The notes beneath the pieces were generated by a model. That model was not told the DNA's origin and searched no databases. It was given only the letters and a program-made list of their open reading frames with translations. A stretch of DNA of 64,000 bases, taken from the NCBI RefSeq assembly GCF_000710035.2, contig NZ_JMJJ01000017.1, positions 240,789 through 304,788 on the forward strand. Direction: 5' to 3'. This DNA is from Pantoea ananatis LMG 2665 (GTDB lineage Bacteria > Pseudomonadota > Gammaproteobacteria > Enterobacterales > Enterobacteriaceae). The stretch's first letter is position 1. Every line of letters starts with the position of its first letter. Both the position numbers and the translations under genes were made by a program. Shown here in pieces: positions 16,427 through 24,827 of the stretch.

Positions 16427-17530
16427 ATGAGCCATCTGGCGCTTCATCACATCACCAAGAGCTGGGGCGAGAAAATCGCACTGGATAATATCCATTTTGA
16501 CGCCGCCGAAGGGACGTTCGTTGCTCTGTTGGGGCCTTCAGGCTGTGGTAAATCGACGCTGCTGCGCACTATTGCCGGCCTGGAGACGGCTGACACGGGT
16601 TCGGTGAGTTTCAATCATGTGGATATCACCCATTTGCCCCCCTCCCAACGCAAGCTCTCCATGGTGTTTCAGTCTTATGCGCTTTTTCCTCACCTGAGCG
16701 TTAAAGAAAATTTGTTATTTGGCTTAAAAGCCCGCGGTGAAGATAAGCTCACGTTTGCCGATCGTCTGAGTCGGGTCAGTAAGTTGATGGAACTGGAGGC
16801 GTTGCTGGATCGCTTGCCATCCCAGTTGTCCGGTGGTCAACAACAGCGGGTGGCACTGGGGCGAGCCGTTATCGCCAACAATACGCTCTGCCTGATGGAT
16901 GAACCCCTTTCTAACCTTGATGCCAAGCTACGCCAAAGCATGCGCCGTGAGATCCGTGCCTTACAGAAGAAGTTGGGTCTGACAATGATCTATGTCACCC
17001 ACGATCAGACAGAAGCCATGAGCATGGCGGACAGCATTATTTTGCTGAACGCGGGACGAATTGAGCAGCACGACACACCTGATAATCTCTACAACAACCC
17101 TGCCAGCGTGTTCGCGGCACAGTTTATTGGCGCACCGCCCATGAACATCCTGCCGCTCGCCTGCCACAACGCGAACCACTATCTGAGTCCGCTCAGGGAG
17201 CCTGTCGTCGAAGGTTTCACCGCCGGCGCACTCAGTCTGGGCATTCGGGCTGAAGATATTCAGCTTATTAACGCTGATGGCGCGGTGCTGACGGCCAGCG
17301 TGGTGAGTTACGAATATATGGGGGCTGATACCTTATTAATGTGCCAGCTTGCTCACAGCCACGAAACATTAACGGTGACGGTAGCAGGAATGAAACGGTT
17401 CAGTGAGGGAAGCCTGGTGGGGCTGCAATGGCCTGCTGATAAGCAATACCTGTTTTCCACCGATAGCGGTAAACGCTGTTTGCATGCAGAACAGCTGATG
17501 TCTGTTTCGTCCAAAAAATACGCGGTTTAA
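16427..17530 (+). CDS. ABC importer ATP-binding protein (MalK/UgpC type)
   Basis: A 367-residue cytoplasmic ATPase. Walker A is GPSGCGKST (about residue 36), the signature is LSGGQQQRVALGRA (about 134), Walker B is LCLMDEPLSNLDAK and the H-loop is YVTHDQ. The C-terminal TOBE/regulatory domain (after about residue 235) is typical of carbohydrate and glycerol-3-phosphate importers. I start at the ATG at 16427, although the frame stays open to an upstream TTG at 16409. It is the first gene of the operon ATPase, binding protein, two permeases, phosphoesterase. Confidence 0.93.
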   Translation: MSHLALHHITKSWGEKIALDNIHFDAAEGTFVALLGPSGCGKSTLLRTIAGLETADTGSVSFNHVDITHLPPSQRKLSMVFQSYALFPHLSVKENLLFGLKARGEDKLTFADRLSRVSKLMELEALLDRLPSQLSGGQQQRVALGRAVIANNTLCLMDEPLSNLDAKLRQSMRREIRALQKKLGLTMIYVTHDQTEAMSMADSIILLNAGRIEQHDTPDNLYNNPASVFAAQFIGAPPMNILPLACHNANHYLSPLREPVVEGFTAGALSLGIRAEDIQLINADGAVLTASVVSYEYMGADTLLMCQLAHSHETLTVTVAGMKRFSEGSLVGLQWPADKQYLFSTDSGKRCLHAEQLMSVSSKKYAV

Positions 17531-17555
17531 CGATCTTTTTACCTAAGGGAAAATC

Positions 17556-18833
17556 ATGTCTGCTATTCGTCTGTCACATCTGCTTCCTGCATTGCTTATC
17601 GCAACCAGCGCGTCAGTTTTTGCTGCCGATCCGGTAAAACTGCAAATGTATTATCCCATCGCAGTGGGAGGCGCGATCAGCCACACCGTTGAAGCACTGG
17701 TTGCCGATTTCGAAAAAATTCATCCCGAAGTCAGTATTCAGCCGGTCTATACCGGTGACTACGCCACGACGGTGACCAAAGCATTGACCGCTTTTCGTGG
17801 CGGTAATGCGCCACAAATGGCCGTTATTGGCGATATCGAAGCTTATTCACTGATGGATGCGGGGGCGATTGTCGCGGCCAGCGATCTGGCCAAAGACGAT
17901 GAGGGTAAAAAATGGATCGACAGTTTCTATCCTGCTTTCTTACGCCATATCAATGGAAAAGTCTGGGGCGTTCCTTTTCAGCGCTCGACCGTGGTGCTGT
18001 ACTGGAATAAGCAGGCGTTTGAAAAAGCGGGTCTGGATGCTGATACGCCGCCTGCGAACTGGCAGCAGGTGGTGGACTTTGGCAAAAAGCTGGTCGTGAA
18101 AGACGGGCAAAACGTCAGCCAGTGGGGCATCGAAATCCCGACTACGCCAAATGGCTATTGGGTGTTTCAGGGGTTTGCTGCGACCAATGGCGCGCATCTT
18201 GATAATGGCAAGGGCACGGCCGTGTATTTTAATACGCCCGGGAACATTGAAACGCTACAGTGGCTAACCGATCTCGGTCAGAAAGAGGGCGTTTCACCTA
18301 AAGGCGCCGTTGCATGGGGCACCACGCCACAAGATTTTTTGAGTGGCAAAACCGCGATGATGGTGACCACCACGGGTAATCTGAGCGTGGTGCGTAAAAA
18401 TGCGACGTTCCCGTTTGGTGTCGCGATGCTTCCTGAAAAGACACAGCGCGGAAGCCCGACCGGTGGCGGTAATCTGTATGTCTTCAAAAATGCATCCCCG
18501 GCACAGCAGAAAGCCGCCATGGCGTTTATCCGTTGGGTCACCGCCCCTGAACAGGCTGCTCGCTGGAGTATTGCTACCGGTTATGTCGCGACTTCACCCG
18601 CCGCCTGGGAAACGCCAGCCATGAAAGACTATGTGAAACAGGTTCCGCAGGCGCTGGTGGCACGTGAGCAACTTAACTATGCCCAGCCAGAACTCTCGAC
18701 CTATAACAGCGTGCAAATTCAGGAGGCGCTGAACCACGCCATTGAAGCCGCGATAACCCAGACGAAAACACCGGCAGAAGCACTGGAATCCGCCCAGAAG
18801 CAGGCCGATCGTTTGCTGAAGGCTTACCAGTAA
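17556..18833 (+). CDS. Extracellular solute-binding protein, family 1
   Basis: A 425-residue periplasmic binding protein with a signal peptide (cleavage after SVFA). It has the UgpB/MalE-like fold: LVADFEKIHPEVSIQPVYTGDY, FRGGNAPQMAVI, then GVPFQRSTVVLYWNKQAFEKAGL, the latter resembling UgpB. It captures the substrate for the permeases downstream. Given the phosphoesterase and the Pho-box-like site, a phosphorylated or phosphodiester solute such as a glycerophosphodiester is plausible, but the sequence is clearly diverged from UgpB. AAGGGA precedes the start. Confidence 0.92.
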   Translation: MSAIRLSHLLPALLIATSASVFAADPVKLQMYYPIAVGGAISHTVEALVADFEKIHPEVSIQPVYTGDYATTVTKALTAFRGGNAPQMAVIGDIEAYSLMDAGAIVAASDLAKDDEGKKWIDSFYPAFLRHINGKVWGVPFQRSTVVLYWNKQAFEKAGLDADTPPANWQQVVDFGKKLVVKDGQNVSQWGIEIPTTPNGYWVFQGFAATNGAHLDNGKGTAVYFNTPGNIETLQWLTDLGQKEGVSPKGAVAWGTTPQDFLSGKTAMMVTTTGNLSVVRKNATFPFGVAMLPEKTQRGSPTGGGNLYVFKNASPAQQKAAMAFIRWVTAPEQAARWSIATGYVATSPAAWETPAMKDYVKQVPQALVAREQLNYAQPELSTYNSVQIQEALNHAIEAAITQTKTPAEALESAQKQADRLLKAYQ

Positions 18834-18837
18834 TACG

Positions 18838-19755
18838 ATGGCGATGAACACACTTGGAACAGCATCCCCTGCTTTACGCTCAGGCGTCGGATCATTACAG
18901 CTGTGCGGCTATTTGCTGATCTTACCGGCACTGGGTTTTTTATTGCTGTTTACCCATTATCCTGCTCTGGCGACGGTGTGGGAAAGTCTGTTCAGCGCCT
19001 CACGTAACGGTCATCCGGCCCAGTTTGTTGGGCTGGATAACTACGCTGCGCTGCTGGATGACGATGTGTTTATCCGGTCGTTGTGGAACAATCTGCTCTA
19101 TGCCCTGGTCACTATCCCTTTGGCGGTGATGCTGGCTCTGCTCATGGCATTGGCCGTTAACCGACGACTGGCGGCTAACGCCGTGATACGTGCGGCTTTT
19201 TTTATTCCCTCTCTTCTGCCAATGATTGCGATTGCTAACCTGTGGCTGTTTTTTTACACGCCACAGTTGGGCTTACTGAACAAACTTCTGTCGCTGTTTT
19301 CCATTGCTCCGGTTAACTGGCTTGGCGAGCCGGGCACCTCCCTGTGGTGCCTGATGGCGGTCTCCGTCTGGCGTGAGGCCGGTTTCTTTATGATTTTCTA
19401 TCTTGCTGCCCTGCAGCAGATTGATCCGCGCCTGCGTGAAGCGGCGGAAATCGAAGGGGCATCAAAGGGCTATTTCTTCCGGCGCGTCCAGTGGCCATTG
19501 CTGATGCCGACCACGTTATTTGTCTTGATCAATGCATCCATGAATGCGTTTCGCATTGTCGATCAGGTTATTGCGATGACGAATGGCGGCCCGGACAACA
19601 GCAGTAGCCTGCTGCTGTTTTACATCTATCGCACAGCATTCAGTTACTGGGATTTACCGGCAGCCGCGGCCATGACCGTGGTGTTGCTGCTGATTTTGGC
19701 GGCGATTGCGCTAGTTAAATTTAAGTTGATGGATAAACGAGCCCACTATCAATGA
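18838..19755 (+). CDS. ABC importer permease subunit (UgpA/MalF-like)
   Basis: A 305-residue inner-membrane protein with six hydrophobic helices and the EAA loop that docks onto the ATPase (REAAEIEGASKGYFFRRVQWPLL). It begins four bases after the binding-protein stop and overlaps the next permease gene by ATGA, as in other sugar/glycerol-phosphate importers. Confidence 0.92.
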   Translation: MAMNTLGTASPALRSGVGSLQLCGYLLILPALGFLLLFTHYPALATVWESLFSASRNGHPAQFVGLDNYAALLDDDVFIRSLWNNLLYALVTIPLAVMLALLMALAVNRRLAANAVIRAAFFIPSLLPMIAIANLWLFFYTPQLGLLNKLLSLFSIAPVNWLGEPGTSLWCLMAVSVWREAGFFMIFYLAALQQIDPRLREAAEIEGASKGYFFRRVQWPLLMPTTLFVLINASMNAFRIVDQVIAMTNGGPDNSSSLLLFYIYRTAFSYWDLPAAAAMTVVLLLILAAIALVKFKLMDKRAHYQ

Positions 19756-20570
19756 AGCCTTCCTTTTCTGTTGGCCGCCTCGGCCTGAATCTGATTATCT
19801 GGTTAGCGGCGCTGCTATGGCTGCTCCCTATCCTGGTGGCGCTGTGGGTTGCGGTGCATCCCGCGGCAGAGCAGGGCAGCTTCAGGCTTTTTGCGCCGCT
19901 GACGCTGCAAAATTTTATTAACGCCTGGCATGCTGCGCCCTTTGCCCGTTATTTTATGAATACGATTTTGCTGGTGATGATGATCGTTACAGTCCAGCTG
20001 GTGTTGGCCACGATGGCGGCTTACGCACTGGTCCGTTTTCGCCTGAAGTATTCGGGCATGTTGTTTGCCCTTATCCTGTTGCAGCTCATGATCAGCCCCG
20101 ATGTGCTGATCCTGAATAACTATAAAACCATTGGCGCACTGGGCCTGCGCGATACATTGACCGGCATTGCCTTACCGTATTTTGCGTCTGCCTTTGCCAT
20201 CTTCCTGCTGCGCCAGACGTTTAAAAGCATCCCCTTAGTGCTGGAAGAGGCGGCGATCGTGGAAGGCGCCAGCCGGTTTTATATCTTGCGTAAGATCTAC
20301 ATCCCGCTGGCCAGACCGATTTATATCGCCTTTGCGTTAGTCTCTGTCAGCTTTCACTGGAATGATTTTCTCTGGCCGCTGGTGATTACCGACTCGGTTA
20401 AGGTACGGCCCCTAACCGTCGGGCTGCAGCTATTTTCCGCGCCAGAGCAGGGCGTGCAGTGGGCGCTTATTGGTGCAGCAACATTGATGACAACGCTGCC
20501 GCTTTTGCTGCTCTTTCTGATATTTCAGCGTCAGTTTATTCAGTCTTTCATGCGTGCCGGTATACGTTAA
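19752..20570 (+). CDS. ABC importer permease subunit (UgpE/MalG-like)
   Basis: A 272-residue inner-membrane protein with six helices and a conserved EAA motif (EEAAIVEGASRFYILRKIYIPL). It is the second half of the heterodimeric translocation pore, overlapping the preceding permease by four bases and followed 11 bp later by the phosphoesterase gene. Confidence 0.92.
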   Translation: MKPSFSVGRLGLNLIIWLAALLWLLPILVALWVAVHPAAEQGSFRLFAPLTLQNFINAWHAAPFARYFMNTILLVMMIVTVQLVLATMAAYALVRFRLKYSGMLFALILLQLMISPDVLILNNYKTIGALGLRDTLTGIALPYFASAFAIFLLRQTFKSIPLVLEEAAIVEGASRFYILRKIYIPLARPIYIAFALVSVSFHWNDFLWPLVITDSVKVRPLTVGLQLFSAPEQGVQWALIGAATLMTTLPLLLLFLIFQRQFIQSFMRAGIR

Positions 20571-20581
20571 GGTGAACGCCA

Positions 20582-21490
20582 ATGTTAACGCCTCACTCGC
20601 TTAGTCTGCAGCAGCGCGAACTGCTGGCGGAGGTCGTACCGCTGTATCAACCGCCGTTGCTGCCTCCCTTAGCTGCGCGGAACAACGTTGTTCGTTTTGG
20701 TTTGATCGCCGACCCGCAATATGCAGATATCGAACCGGATGTTGACAACCATCTTTACTATCGCAACGGACTACAAAAACTGCACCAGGCCATCACGGCG
20801 CTCAACGCGCAGCCGCTCGATTTTGTGGTGACCCTGGGCGATCTCGTCGATCGCGACTGGTACAGCTATGCTGCGGTATTGCCGGTATATCAAGAATTAA
20901 AGCATCCCCATGCCGTGGTGCTGGGTAATCATGATGCGCAGACGATTGCCACACGACTTGAAGGTAAGGTTCCCCTACCCAAGAGCTATTACGCTTTCCG
21001 TTTTAACGGCTGGCGCTTCATTGTCTACGATGGCAATGATATGAGTCTTTACTGCAATGCGCTCAACGGCACCGATCGCCAACAGGCGGCAGCGTTGCTG
21101 GCCCGGCTGCAACATGAGCATCAACCCCACGCGCAGCCCTGGAACGGTGCCGTGGGCGCGCAACAGTTGGTGTGGATAGAGCAGCAGTTACAGGCGGCAC
21201 AGCAGTGCGGAGAAAGCATCGTGGTATTCGGGCATTATCCGCTGGCTCCCGGGAATACGCATATGTTAATGAACGCCGACGCGCTGGTGAATTTATTCAC
21301 CCGCTACCGGGTGCGCGCCTGTTTTGCCGGACACGATCATCGCGGAGGCTATGCCCGTATTCTGGACACCGACTTTTTTATCATGAAGGGCATGCTCGAC
21401 GGCCCTTCAGTTGTGCCCTTCGCGTGGGTGGAAGCAGACGGTGATACGCTCAGCGTAAAAGGCTATGGTGGAGAGATAAGCCGGGGGTAA
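20582..21490 (+). CDS. Calcineurin-like phosphoesterase, ADP-ribose/CDP-alcohol diphosphatase-like
   Basis: A 302-residue metallophosphoesterase with all five metal-binding blocks: IADPQYAD, LGDLVDR, LGNHD, FGHYP and AGHDHRGGY. The order DPQYAD ... YYRNGLQKLHQAI is characteristic of the Mn-dependent ADP-ribose/CDP-alcohol diphosphatase group. There is no signal peptide, so it acts in the cytoplasm, presumably on the imported compound or a nucleotide derivative. It is the last gene of the importer operon. The link to phosphate scavenging is inferred from operon context and the Pho-box-like repeats. Confidence 0.88.
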   Translation: MLTPHSLSLQQRELLAEVVPLYQPPLLPPLAARNNVVRFGLIADPQYADIEPDVDNHLYYRNGLQKLHQAITALNAQPLDFVVTLGDLVDRDWYSYAAVLPVYQELKHPHAVVLGNHDAQTIATRLEGKVPLPKSYYAFRFNGWRFIVYDGNDMSLYCNALNGTDRQQAAALLARLQHEHQPHAQPWNGAVGAQQLVWIEQQLQAAQQCGESIVVFGHYPLAPGNTHMLMNADALVNLFTRYRVRACFAGHDHRGGYARILDTDFFIMKGMLDGPSVVPFAWVEADGDTLSVKGYGGEISRG

Positions 21491-21769
21491 ACAGCATTGG
21501 CGATGGATGTCACAAAAGTGTGAGCACAGTATTTTTTGTAACGATTTTAGTTACAGCATACTGTAATTGGCCTTACTCAGGTGCCCGCGTCAAGATTAGC
21601 GCAGCAAGCAGGAGGGGTGCCAAAGCCGGGCCGGACAAAAAGCAGGGCGTTGCTTAAACGACCACAATCTGACAGCCCTGTGCTCAGCCTCAACCGCCAG
21701 AAATCCTGCCTGTCCGGTCATTGATTGATGCTGTCTGTTGGCTGGATTTCTTCAGGCGCGGTAGTTGGC

Positions 21770-22648
21770 TTATGTGCCACGAAAGTGCGTTTTTATCATC
21801 TGGCAAAGCGAGGCTGCTGCGGCTGATACGTTTTTTTCAGACTGATGCAGACGAATGCCAATCGCGCCAGTATCTGGCAATTTTTGCTGGTCAAATATCG
21901 CGAGTGATGACGGCATGCCCGTTTGTGTTCGCAACGTCATTCCGAGCCCGGCCGCCGCGGCCGCCCATATCCCACTCAGGCTTCTGCTGGTAAACGCAAT
22001 GCGCCAGGGGATATTCATGCTGTCCAGGGCCGCTGTCGCCGCGCTACGCATCAGACAGGGTGCTTCAAAAACCAGTAACGGCAGAGGTCGGTTTCGATCG
22101 GTAAATGCGCCGATATCGAAATCTTTTGCGCCAATCCAGCAGAGTGGTAATGACCCGAGCGACTCGCTGTAAGCGGTGCTCTCGTCACCCTGCCAGCTCA
22201 GGGCAACATCAAGTTCATTGTGACGTATTGCATCCAGCAGAGGCTTGTTGCGGGTCACGGTCGCGGAGACCTGTACGTCGGGGTGCGCACGTGAAAATTG
22301 CCCAAGAAGAGAGGGGAGAAGTGATTCTCCAAAATCTTCCTGCAATCCCAGCCGAACCTCGCCACGGATGCCCACCGATTTCATCGCCTGGTAAGCTTCG
22401 TCGTTGAGACTCATCAGCCTGCGCGCATAGGCAAGCATCATTTCCCCCTGGGCAGTAAGGACCAGATGTCGTCCTGACTTTTGCACCAACGCGGCGCCTG
22501 CCTGCTGCTCAAGCTTTTTAAGCTGAGCGCTTACCGCCGATGTTGAACGCCCCAGGCGCTCTGCAGCAGCAGCAAAACTTCCCAACTCAATACCGGTGAC
22601 AAAGGTTCGTAATGTTTCAGCATCGAACGTAACAGGTCTTTTCGCCAT
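21770..22648 (-). CDS. LysR-family transcriptional regulator
   Basis: A 292-residue regulator with an N-terminal winged HTH (LRTFVTGIELGSFAAAAERLGRSTSAVSAQ landmark region, residues about 10-40) and a periplasmic-binding-protein-like effector domain. It is divergent from the CMD-tautomerase-DUF4865 operon with 100 bp between the starts. The gap holds TGGGATTATGGGTCCCA-like symmetric sequence around 22663-22680 that could be its binding site. By the usual LysR arrangement it should activate that operon in response to an unknown effector. Confidence 0.92.
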   Translation of the reverse strand: MAKRPVTFDAETLRTFVTGIELGSFAAAAERLGRSTSAVSAQLKKLEQQAGAALVQKSGRHLVLTAQGEMMLAYARRLMSLNDEAYQAMKSVGIRGEVRLGLQEDFGESLLPSLLGQFSRAHPDVQVSATVTRNKPLLDAIRHNELDVALSWQGDESTAYSESLGSLPLCWIGAKDFDIGAFTDRNRPLPLLVFEAPCLMRSAATAALDSMNIPWRIAFTSRSLSGIWAAAAAGLGMTLRTQTGMPSSLAIFDQQKLPDTGAIGIRLHQSEKNVSAAAASLCQMIKTHFRGT

Positions 22649-22748
22649 TTTTCATCCCGTTTTATGGGATTATGGGTCCCAATATTTCTGATTTTATAGA
22701 TCGTCAAAGCATCCTATCTTTCTACCACATCCTCAAGGAGAAACAAAA

Positions 22749-23063
22749 ATGAACACGATAAAGGTGAGTCGGGAGAATATGGCCGGGATAGCCCCCAAGC
22801 TGGCACGTCTCAGTGAAGAGGTCTTATTTGGCGATATCTGGCAGCGGGACGGGCTTTCACCGCGGGACAGAAGTCTGATTACGGTCAGCGCCCTCATTGC
22901 ACTGTATCGAAATGAACAGCTGGGCTGGCATCTGGAATTTGCTCGCCAAAATGGCATTTCAGACGATGAAATTATCGAAGTGATAACGCATCTTGCCTTT
23001 TATTGCGGCTGGCCCAACGCCGTTTCCGCGTTGACCGTCTTCAAAAACACACAGCCTGAGTGA
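22749..23063 (+). CDS. Carboxymuconolactone decarboxylase-family protein
   Basis: A 104-residue alpha-helical protein of the CMD/AhpD superfamily. The conserved core is RDRSLITVSALIALYRNEQLGWHLEFARQNGISDDEI, and AFYCGWPNA sits where AhpD-type peroxidases carry their CxxC; here there is a single cysteine, so thiol-peroxidase activity is unlikely. AAGGAG lies ten bases upstream. It is the first gene of a three-gene operon with a tautomerase and a DUF4865 protein. Confidence 0.88.
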   Translation: MNTIKVSRENMAGIAPKLARLSEEVLFGDIWQRDGLSPRDRSLITVSALIALYRNEQLGWHLEFARQNGISDDEIIEVITHLAFYCGWPNAVSALTVFKNTQPE

Positions 23064-23072
23064 GGGATACCG

Positions 23073-23480
23073 ATGCCTGTAAGCCATATAGCCATCTCAA
23101 CAGCGCGTTTTCAGCAGTGGAGAGAGAAAATTTCTGCTGCGTTACAGCAATCGCTTGAAGCTTCATTTTCCGTACCGCGCGGAGACTGCTTTCAGTTTTT
23201 TGATTGTTATGACGCGCACAGCCGGATTTTTGATCGGCATTATCTTTGTGGTGCTGAGGCGGGCCGCAGCAATGACTTTCTTCTGTTTACCATTACCGCA
23301 GGTAAAACGCGTAATACGCAGCAGAAACAGGCCTTTTATCAGGATCTTACCCGGCGTCTTGAAAAATCGATGGGTATAAAGCCCCATGATGTCATGATCG
23401 TTCTTCATTTCACTCAGCCAGAAGACTGGTCTTTTAGTCATGGGAAGATGTTTAACCTGGCGGATATTCCCCAACTTTAA
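23073..23480 (+). CDS. Tautomerase-superfamily protein
   Basis: A 135-residue protein beginning Met-Pro. In this superfamily the N-terminal proline, freed of methionine, is the catalytic base. The length matches the two-beta-alpha-beta-unit Tautomerase_2 group, with TQQKQAFYQDLTRRLEKSMGIKPHDVMIVL as the second-half landmark. It probably acts on a keto-enol substrate together with its operon partners; no substrate is known. It begins nine bases after the CMD gene. Confidence 0.82.
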   Translation: MPVSHIAISTARFQQWREKISAALQQSLEASFSVPRGDCFQFFDCYDAHSRIFDRHYLCGAEAGRSNDFLLFTITAGKTRNTQQKQAFYQDLTRRLEKSMGIKPHDVMIVLHFTQPEDWSFSHGKMFNLADIPQL

Positions 23481-23490
23481 GGAGAAAACC

Positions 23491-24027
23491 ATGCTTGCTA
23501 TGCAATACCGTTTTGTTCTTCCCGCCGATTACGACATGACGATTATTCAACGCCGGATTGATGACAACGGATATAAGATGGCGGGATTTCCTGGTCTCAT
23601 ATTCAAAGCCTGGCTTTATGCGTGCAAAGCCAAAGGTCCCATAAACACGGATGAAAATGTGTATGCGCCCTTTTATCTTTGGCAGGACGCAGAGAGCATG
23701 CACTGTTTTTTGTCTGGGGCAGGTTTTAAAAAGCTTACTGAGGATTTTGGCTGGCCGCAGGTGCATACCTTCCCGGTCTTATCGGCCAGGCTGTCGCCAG
23801 AGATGGTTCAAGCCGGTTTTGCTTCCCTGGACGTCAGCACCGTTCCTGCTTACGCCGATCTCGCCGGGTTAACACAGCCCCCAAAACAAGCCGGGGCGTT
23901 AGCACGCGTATCGGCTCTGGATACCTTTCACTGGCGCCACATAGATTTTTGTCTCTGGACAACGGCGCCCGCGCAAGATTCGGGCCATTTTCAGCGTTAT
24001 CAGGTAGGGCATCTCTCTGTTCCCTGA
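23491..24027 (+). CDS. DUF4865-family protein
   Basis: A 178-residue protein matching the DUF4865 pattern: an N-terminal Met-rich start (MLAMQYRFVLPADYDM), GFPGLIFKAWLYA, FYLWQDAESM and a C-terminal half with no known motif. Its fold resembles dimeric ferredoxin-like monooxygenase/stress-response domains (inference). AAGGAGAAAACC precedes the ATG at 23491. It is the third and last gene of the LysR-controlled operon. Confidence 0.8.
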   Translation: MLAMQYRFVLPADYDMTIIQRRIDDNGYKMAGFPGLIFKAWLYACKAKGPINTDENVYAPFYLWQDAESMHCFLSGAGFKKLTEDFGWPQVHTFPVLSARLSPEMVQAGFASLDVSTVPAYADLAGLTQPPKQAGALARVSALDTFHWRHIDFCLWTTAPAQDSGHFQRYQVGHLSVP

Positions 24028-24240
24028 ATATTTACCGTCTGACACAAAATTATCGCCTAACCACATATCTAAATGATCGGTTGTAAGACTATCTTACTGT
24101 AGATGCCAGACACGTTTGCATTAACGCTCTGGTGACGCTATCGCGTTATTCCATGACGCAAACTTTTTCATTTTTAGTGAATGAACCTAGTATTAACGTG
24201 CAAGGGGCACTTATGCCTGCTTGTCGACGGAGAAAAGAGA

Positions 24241-24804
24241 ATGCGTATCAAGAATCACCTGAAAATGCTGACGGCTGCATCATTACTGGCACTGAGCCTT
24301 CCGATGACCTCCGCGTTCGCGGCACTGCCGGTGGGTGCAAAGGCGCCGGATTTCAAACTGGAAGCCGCACTGGCAGGTAAAGAAACCACCTTCTCTTTAC
24401 AGCAGGCACTGCAAAAAGGCCCGGTCGTTCTATATTTTTTCCCGGCGGCGTTTAGTGCAGGCTGTACCTTAGAGGCGCATGCCTTTGCAGAAGCGACAGA
24501 TGACTTTAAAAAAGAGGGCGCAACGGTAATCGGCGTCACCGCAGGTAATACTGACCAGATTGAGAAATTTTCTAAACTTGAATGCCGCGATAAATTCACC
24601 GTTGCTGCCGATCCGGGCGCAAAAGTGGCTGCAGAATACAAAAGTACGATGGAGATGAAAGGTAAAACGCTTTCCGATCGTACGTCTTATGTTATTGCAC
24701 CGGATGGCAAAATCCTGCTGAGTTATACGGATAAAAACCCAGAATCACACATTCAGAAAACGCTGGATGCCGTGAAAAAATACCGCCAGGCCAACCCGGC
24801 TTAA
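24241..24804 (+). CDS. Periplasmic peroxiredoxin (AhpC/TSA family)
   Basis: A 187-residue thiol peroxidase with a cleavable signal peptide (AASLLALSLPMTSAFA). The peroxidatic Cys75 lies in FSAGCTLEA (in place of the cytosolic TPGC), and a second Cys115 in LECRDKF may resolve it. It would reduce peroxides in the periplasm. The gene directly downstream is a DsbD-like transmembrane reductase, the expected electron donor. I start at the ATG at 24241, which gives a normal signal peptide. Confidence 0.88.
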   Translation: MRIKNHLKMLTAASLLALSLPMTSAFAALPVGAKAPDFKLEAALAGKETTFSLQQALQKGPVVLYFFPAAFSAGCTLEAHAFAEATDDFKKEGATVIGVTAGNTDQIEKFSKLECRDKFTVAADPGAKVAAEYKSTMEMKGKTLSDRTSYVIAPDGKILLSYTDKNPESHIQKTLDAVKKYRQANPA

Positions 24805-24827
24805 TTCCCGATCTGGACAGATAAATC

